Assembly: GCA_947588775.1 (NCBI GenBank)
Contig: CANPZQ010000011.1
Coordinates: forward strand, 1-25,405
Length of the DNA stretch: 25,405 bases
Direction: 5' to 3'
Source: an uncultured Clostridia bacterium
GTDB taxonomy: Bacteria > Bacillota > Clostridia > Oscillospirales > Ruminococcaceae
In this document: one piece after another, positions 22,415 to 25,405 of the stretch
Numbering within the stretch: position 1 is the stretch's first letter
Layout: each line of letters starts with the position of its first letter
Position numbers and translations under genes: made by a program
Notes under the pieces: generated by a model
The model's input: only the letters and a program-made list of their open reading frames with translations
What the model was told of the DNA's origin: nothing
The model's database searches: none

Positions 22415-23494
22415 TTACGCGTTTTCGGCTTCAAACTGCTTCATAAACTCAACAAGCTTCTCAACGCCGGCTTTCGGCATGGCGTTATAGATGGAGGCTC
22501 TCATGCCGCCGACGGAGCGGTGGCCCTTGATGTTGATGAGGCCGGCTTTCTTTGCTTCCGAAACGAACTTCGCGTCCGTCTCCTCGTTTCCGGTGACGAA
22601 CGGGATATTCATCAGCGAGCGGTCTTTGCCCTGAACAGTCGCCTTGAAGAGCTTGGAATTGTCTAAGAAATTATAGAGGATAGCGGCTTTTTCCTCGTTG
22701 AGCTTCTTCATGGCTTCGAGGCCGCCCTTTTCCTTGACCCAATCGAGCACGAGGCCCAAAATATAGATTCCGTAGGTCGGCGGGGTGTTGAACATAGAGC
22801 CGTTGTCGGCGTGGGTCTTATAGTTGAACATGGTCGGTGTGATGTCGCGGGCGTTGCCGATTAAATCCTCGCGGATAATTACGACGGTAAGCCCCGCAGG
22901 ACCCATATTCTTCTGCGCGCCGGCGTAGATTACGCCGAATTTAGATACGTCGACGGGCTCAGAGAGAATCGAGCTCGACATATCCGCGACAAGCGGGACG
23001 TTTCCGGTGTCGGGGAGCTCGGGGAACTTGGTGCCGTAGATGGTGTTGTTGTAGCAGATGTGGAAGTAGTCGGCGTCGGGGGTGAAATCGGCCTTGTTAA
23101 GCTCGGGGATATAGCTGAAGGTTTTATCCTTAGAGCTTGCAACAACCTTGCATTCGCCGTAGCGGGAGGCCTCCTGATAGGCCTTGGTCGCCCACTGGCC
23201 GGTGAGAACGAAATCCGCCTTGCCGGAGCCGTTCATAAGGTTCAGCGGAACCATCGCGAACTGGCTGGACGCGCCGCCCTGCAAGAACAGTACCTTATAG
23301 TTTTCGGGAATCGACATTACCTCGCGGAGCTTTGCTTCGACGGAGTCGATTATCGCCTGATACTCCTTGGAGCGGTGGGACATCTCCATGACCGACTGGC
23401 CGGTTTCGCCGTACTCTAACATCTCGTCGGCGGCGCGCTTTAATACCTCCTCGGGGAGCATTGCGGGACCTGCGCTGAAATTGTAAACTCTCAT
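22415..23494 (-). CDS. serC: Phosphoserine aminotransferase
   Basis: A 359-residue PLP enzyme that makes O-phosphoserine from 3-phosphohydroxypyruvate and glutamate. The start MRVYNFSAGPAMLPEEVL is the standard family N-terminus, and AGGAGG lies 8 bases before its ATG (23494). The longer frame to 23521 lacks a ribosome binding site. The PLP lysine is K195 in AGAQKNMGPAG. Other family marks are LQGGASSQF, GQWATKAYQEA and the substrate-binding GHRSVGGMRASIYNAM near the C-terminus. It is the first gene of the serC-serA operon, transcribed from a consensus promoter 60-90 bases upstream. Confidence 0.96.
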   Translation of the reverse strand: MRVYNFSAGPAMLPEEVLKRAADEMLEYGETGQSVMEMSHRSKEYQAIIDSVEAKLREVMSIPENYKVLFLQGGASSQFAMVPLNLMNGSGKADFVLTGQWATKAYQEASRYGECKVVASSKDKTFSYIPELNKADFTPDADYFHICYNNTIYGTKFPELPDTGNVPLVADMSSSILSEPVDVSKFGVIYAGAQKNMGPAGLTVVIIREDLIGNARDITPTMFNYKTHADNGSMFNTPPTYGIYILGLVLDWVKEKGGLEAMKKLNEEKAAILYNFLDNSKLFKATVQGKDRSLMNIPFVTGNEETDAKFVSEAKKAGLINIKGHRSVGGMRASIYNAMPKAGVEKLVEFMKQFEAENA

Positions 23495-23535
23495 GAATAA
23501 AACCTCCTGTGGATAAAGCATTTTGCTTTTAATTA

Positions 23536-23550
23536 TACATTCCGAATGTA
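23536..23550. promoter_or_regulatory. 15-bp palindrome at the serC transcription start
   Basis: TACATTCCGAATGTA is an odd palindrome with 7-base arms, extended on both sides by AT-rich partly symmetrical sequence. It lies 3 bases downstream of the -10 box, covering the expected start of transcription, where a bound repressor would block initiation. A second, 10-bp palindrome (GTCCGCGGAC, 23564-23573) lies in the promoter spacer. No regulator gene is adjacent. Confidence 0.45.
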
Positions 23551-23553
23551 ATA

Positions 23554-23582
23554 ATTATACTTCGTCCGCGGACAAGTGTCAA
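23554..23582 (-). promoter_or_regulatory. Consensus SigA-type promoter of serC-serA
   Basis: On the minus strand perfect TTGACA (23577-23582) and perfect TATAAT (23554-23559) are separated by 17 bases. Transcription should start near 23547. A promoter this close to consensus would be strong, so control by an operator or attenuation would be expected if expression is regulated. Confidence 0.9.
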
Positions 23583-23657
23583 TCAGCGAAAGACAAAAAT
23601 ATTAAGAACAGGTTCCGCACTTGTTTGTATGAAATGCCGAGAAAGCGAGCGGAGGGA

Positions 23658-23741
23658 GCGCGGATTAAGAAAGCGGGGAGGCAGAGCGAAAGGGCGGGGG
23701 CGGGCGGGTGGGGCCGACGCAACAGCTTTCTTAATCCGCGC
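23658..23741 (+). repeat. Hairpin with G-quadruplex-type loop, copy E4
   Basis: A perfect 17-bp stem GCGCGGATTAAGAAAGC (23658-23674) / GCTTTCTTAATCCGCGC (23725-23741) encloses 50 bases. The loop has GCGAAA, then G-runs separated by single bases (about 23692-23713), then CCGACGCAACA. Beyond the first five bases the stem is unrelated to those of E1, E2 and E3, yet it is fully self-complementary. It lies about 76 bases upstream of the serC -35 box. Confidence 0.8.
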
Positions 23742-23796
23742 GGGGGTTTAGCGGAAAGCCCGAATAGAGCCGCGCGCCCCAACCCCGGCCCAAGCC

Positions 23797-23989
23797 GAAT
23801 CCCGCCCCCCGAAGCCCCCTTGCGGGGCGGAGCGGGGACGGGTGAGGGTTGGGCTTTCAGAGGTTGGAGCGTCAGATGGTCAGGGGATAGAGGCAGCCTA
23901 ATCGGGTTTCGCAAAAAAACGCGGCCTCCTGCCGAGGCCTGCCCCTCACCCACCCCCGCTCCGCCTGCGGCTCCGGGGGGGTGGGATTC
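23797..23989. repeat. Long imperfect inverted repeat, arms of about 45-50 nt
   Basis: The left arm (about 23797-23847) and the reverse complement of the right arm (23989 back to about 23943) both read GAATCCC, a C-run, AGCC, then GCGGAGCGGGG and GGGTGAGGG, differing by a few substitutions and a short indel. Each arm also folds on itself (GCCCC/GGGGC at 23813-23827 in the left). They flank about 95 bases of unremarkable, non-coding sequence. It looks like two inverted copies of one short repeat, or one large hairpin. Confidence 0.6.
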
Positions 23990-23998
23990 GGGTCAGGC

Positions 23999-24085
23999 GG
24001 GCGCGGGGACTTCGCTAATTTCGTCGGGTCCCCCCCCCCCCCCCCCCCCATTTCCCGCCACACTCCCCGCTCCGTCCCCGCGCCC
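23999..24085 (-). repeat. Hairpin with 20-base C/G homopolymer loop, copy E5
   Basis: A 12-bp stem GGGCGCGGGGAC (23999-24010) / GTCCCCGCGCCC (24074-24085) is followed inward by a 3-base mismatch (TTC against TCC) and two more pairs. The minus strand of the loop reads GCGGGAAAT, then 20 consecutive G (24030-24049), then ACCCGACGAA. The flanking motifs match E2 on one side and E3/E4 on the other, so this is a family member whose interrupted G-runs have become one homopolymer, or where assembly has collapsed. Confidence 0.7.
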
Positions 24086-24148
24086 CCTTCGCCGACCCAA
24101 ATCTCACGCAAAATTCAAAAGTCGATATTTAATGCAAAATTCCGTGCG

Positions 24149-24178
24149 CCATTTTCCGACCTCCGACTTCTGACCGTC
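24149..24178. repeat. 15-bp tandem duplication beyond the beta-propeller gene
   Basis: TCCGACTTCTGACCG is followed directly by TCCGATTTCTGACTA, two units of 15 bases with three differences. It lies 10 bases past the stop codon of the gene at 24189 (in its direction of transcription). No hairpin or coding role is seen. Confidence 0.5.
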
Positions 24179-24188
24179 CGATTTCTGA

Positions 24189-25405
24189 CTACCCCTCCTC
24201 CCTCTCAAACTCCGGGTCGCTGTAACACGTCGCGATAATCATTCTCGGCTCGCTTCCGTCGAGGGGAACAAGCGCGAAGCACTCGTCGTCGCACATCTGC
24301 AAAATTACGTTTTCGTTGTCGATTCCGCAGAGCGCGATTCCGACGTAGCCGTATTCCTCAACGACCTTTTCGGTCAAATCGCCGATGTCGAGGACCTTCG
24401 TTTTTCCGTCAAAGCCGGTGACGTAAACCTTTCGGTCGGAAATCCCGACCGCCCTGCCGTTTATAACCCTTCCGGCGACCGCTTCGGGGAGCTTGCAGAG
24501 CTCCTTCGGCCCGCCATGGCTGAGGTCGAGCTTCATCAGCGAGGCTTCTTCGGCTTCGGAATCGGCATCGGTATAGTAGAGGTTCTCCGAGCCGTCGAGC
24601 CACCACCCGCTGATGTCGTATTTGTCCGTTTTATAGATTAACTTGCCGTTATGGGTCTTAAGGTCGATTCTGTATACCTCAAAGCGGCTGTCGGTGCCGT
24701 CGAAGGCGGTAGATTTAACCATTATATAAAGGTTGTTCGCGTAAAACTGCGAGGTATAGCTGTAACTTCTTCCGCTTTCGCAATCCAGCGTGAAAATTTT
24801 CCCGCCGCCGACGTTTTCGCGAAGCTCCTCGGCGTATACGTTCAAAGACGGCTGTTCGTCGGGATTTTTTTGACGCGAAGTCATCGTTTCGGGGTCGAAT
24901 ATCTCCTCCGGCTCTTGAACGCCTATAAAGTACATGTATCCCCTGTGAACGCGGATATATTTATTGTACCGGGTGTCGGTATAAACCTCGTTTGGAACGC
25001 TTCTTTCAACCCGAATATCGCTGCCGTCCTCCGCCGATGACATTATATTTACGGTTTCGTCCGCCTCGGCGGCGTCAACGTTCTTCGGCCGCGCCGTCCA
25101 GTAGAGCCTGCCGTCATAGACGGAAAGCCCGGTGAATTCCGGCCGGTTGAGTGCTAAGCATATTGAACCGTCGGTGTGGTCGCACCCCGGCACGTCGCAG
25201 ATGTTGTATGCGTTTTCGCCGCCGGACGAGCCCATCAGTCTGAAACCGCGTTTGCACATTATTATTCCGAAATAATTTCCTTCGCCGTCGCTCGTTATCA
25301 TCTTGTCCTGGAGCATATAGCTCGGGTCGGCGTCGTAATCCTCGAGGTAGTCCTTTGAATCGAAAAGCACCCACCCTGCCGCCATCAGACAGACGACGCA
25401 AAGAC
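24189..25405 (-). CDS. Secreted or membrane-anchored beta-propeller-like protein, 5' end cut off
   Basis: The frame is open to the right edge of the window, so the true start lies outside. An internal ATG at 25385 would give 398 residues. The codons upstream of it read LCVVCL and continue into MAAGWVLF, a hydrophobic segment that looks like the end of a signal peptide or anchor. The rest consists of repeated beta-strand blocks of the kind GRLYWTA, NKYIRVHRGYMYFIG, SENLYYTD and RKVYVTGFDGKTKV, matching the DUF5050/propeller-type surface proteins of Clostridia. A Cys cluster ICDVPGCDH, followed by a third Cys, lies about 65 residues from the ATG and resembles a pattern recurrent in such proteins. 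Function is unknown; binding or sensing outside the cell is a guess. Confidence 0.7.
   Translation of the reverse strand, partial: LCVVCLMAAGWVLFDSKDYLEDYDADPSYMLQDKMITSDGEGNYFGIIMCKRGFRLMGSSGGENAYNICDVPGCDHTDGSICLALNRPEFTGLSVYDGRLYWTARPKNVDAAEADETVNIMSSAEDGSDIRVERSVPNEVYTDTRYNKYIRVHRGYMYFIGVQEPEEIFDPETMTSRQKNPDEQPSLNVYAEELRENVGGGKIFTLDCESGRSYSYTSQFYANNLYIMVKSTAFDGTDSRFEVYRIDLKTHNGKLIYKTDKYDISGWWLDGSENLYYTDADSEAEEASLMKLDLSHGGPKELCKLPEAVAGRVINGRAVGISDRKVYVTGFDGKTKVLDIGDLTEKVVEEYGYVGIALCGIDNENVILQMCDDECFALVPLDGSEPRMIIATCYSDPEFEREEG

Noticed and set aside
23523..23600. T-box or riboswitch before serC
   Set aside because: The mapped consensus promoter leaves only about 50 bases of leader, too short for a T-box or any known serine-related riboswitch.
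23523..24173. 216-codon plus-strand frame upstream of serC
   Set aside because: It runs through the serC promoter, E4, the inverted arms and the C20 tract. The translation is Pro/Arg/Gly low complexity.

Overview
The window reads as a GC-rich chromosomal segment of a Gram-positive bacterium of the class Clostridia, plausibly an anaerobic gut or rumen member of the Oscillospirales. That placement is inferred from gene content (an intact rimP-nusA-ylxR-ylxQ-infB-rbfA-nrnA-truB-ribF order, a GH94 cellobiose phosphorylase, small Firmicutes-type conserved proteins), AGGAGG-type ribosome binding sites and the style of the repeats. No 16S rRNA or other taxonomic marker is present. No tRNA, rRNA, CRISPR array, transposase or phage gene was seen.

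Layout. From 196 to 5655 two plus-strand units are present: polA (DNA polymerase I, TTG start, no visible proofreading motifs) and a cellobiose phosphorylase gene with its own near-consensus promoter. A small DUF378-type membrane protein lies between them on the minus strand. From 5883 to the right edge every gene is on the minus strand. Read in the direction of transcription (right to left), these are: a secreted or anchored beta-propeller-like protein cut by the window edge; serC-serA (serine biosynthesis) behind a consensus promoter with palindromes; and the rimP-nusA-ylxR-ylxQ-infB-rbfA-nrnA-truB-ribF information-processing operon. That operon continues, with overlaps or very short gaps, into gltX and a four-gene 'gliding-type' ABC cassette (ATPase, ABC-2 permease, GldG-like protein, DUF4340 protein). 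A lone 92-residue conserved-type hypothetical gene follows.

How the genes work together. The central operon couples transcription (NusA), ribosome maturation (RimP, RbfA), initiation (IF-2), RNase P modulation (YlxR), nanoRNA turnover (NrnA), tRNA modification (TruB), flavin cofactors (RibF) and Glu-tRNA charging (GltX). serC and serA encode two consecutive enzymes of serine biosynthesis, with no serB in view. The phosphorylase would feed glucose-1-phosphate and glucose from imported cellobiose into glycolysis.

The most unusual content is in three gene-free islands (about 6180-6731, 16018-16325 and 23583-24188). They hold five copies of an 81-87 nt element. Each copy is a perfect 12-17 bp inverted repeat around a roughly 50 nt loop with a run of G-tracts that could form a G-quadruplex (or its C-rich complement). 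The stem sequence differs between copies but stays self-complementary, while the G-rich core and the trailing CCGACG or GCGCAGG motif are shared. Two copies lie head to head inside the translation operon, between infB and rbfA. The islands also hold a chain of ordinary hairpins, a 111 nt nested palindrome and a 190 nt large inverted repeat. This element family is the best candidate here for something undescribed.
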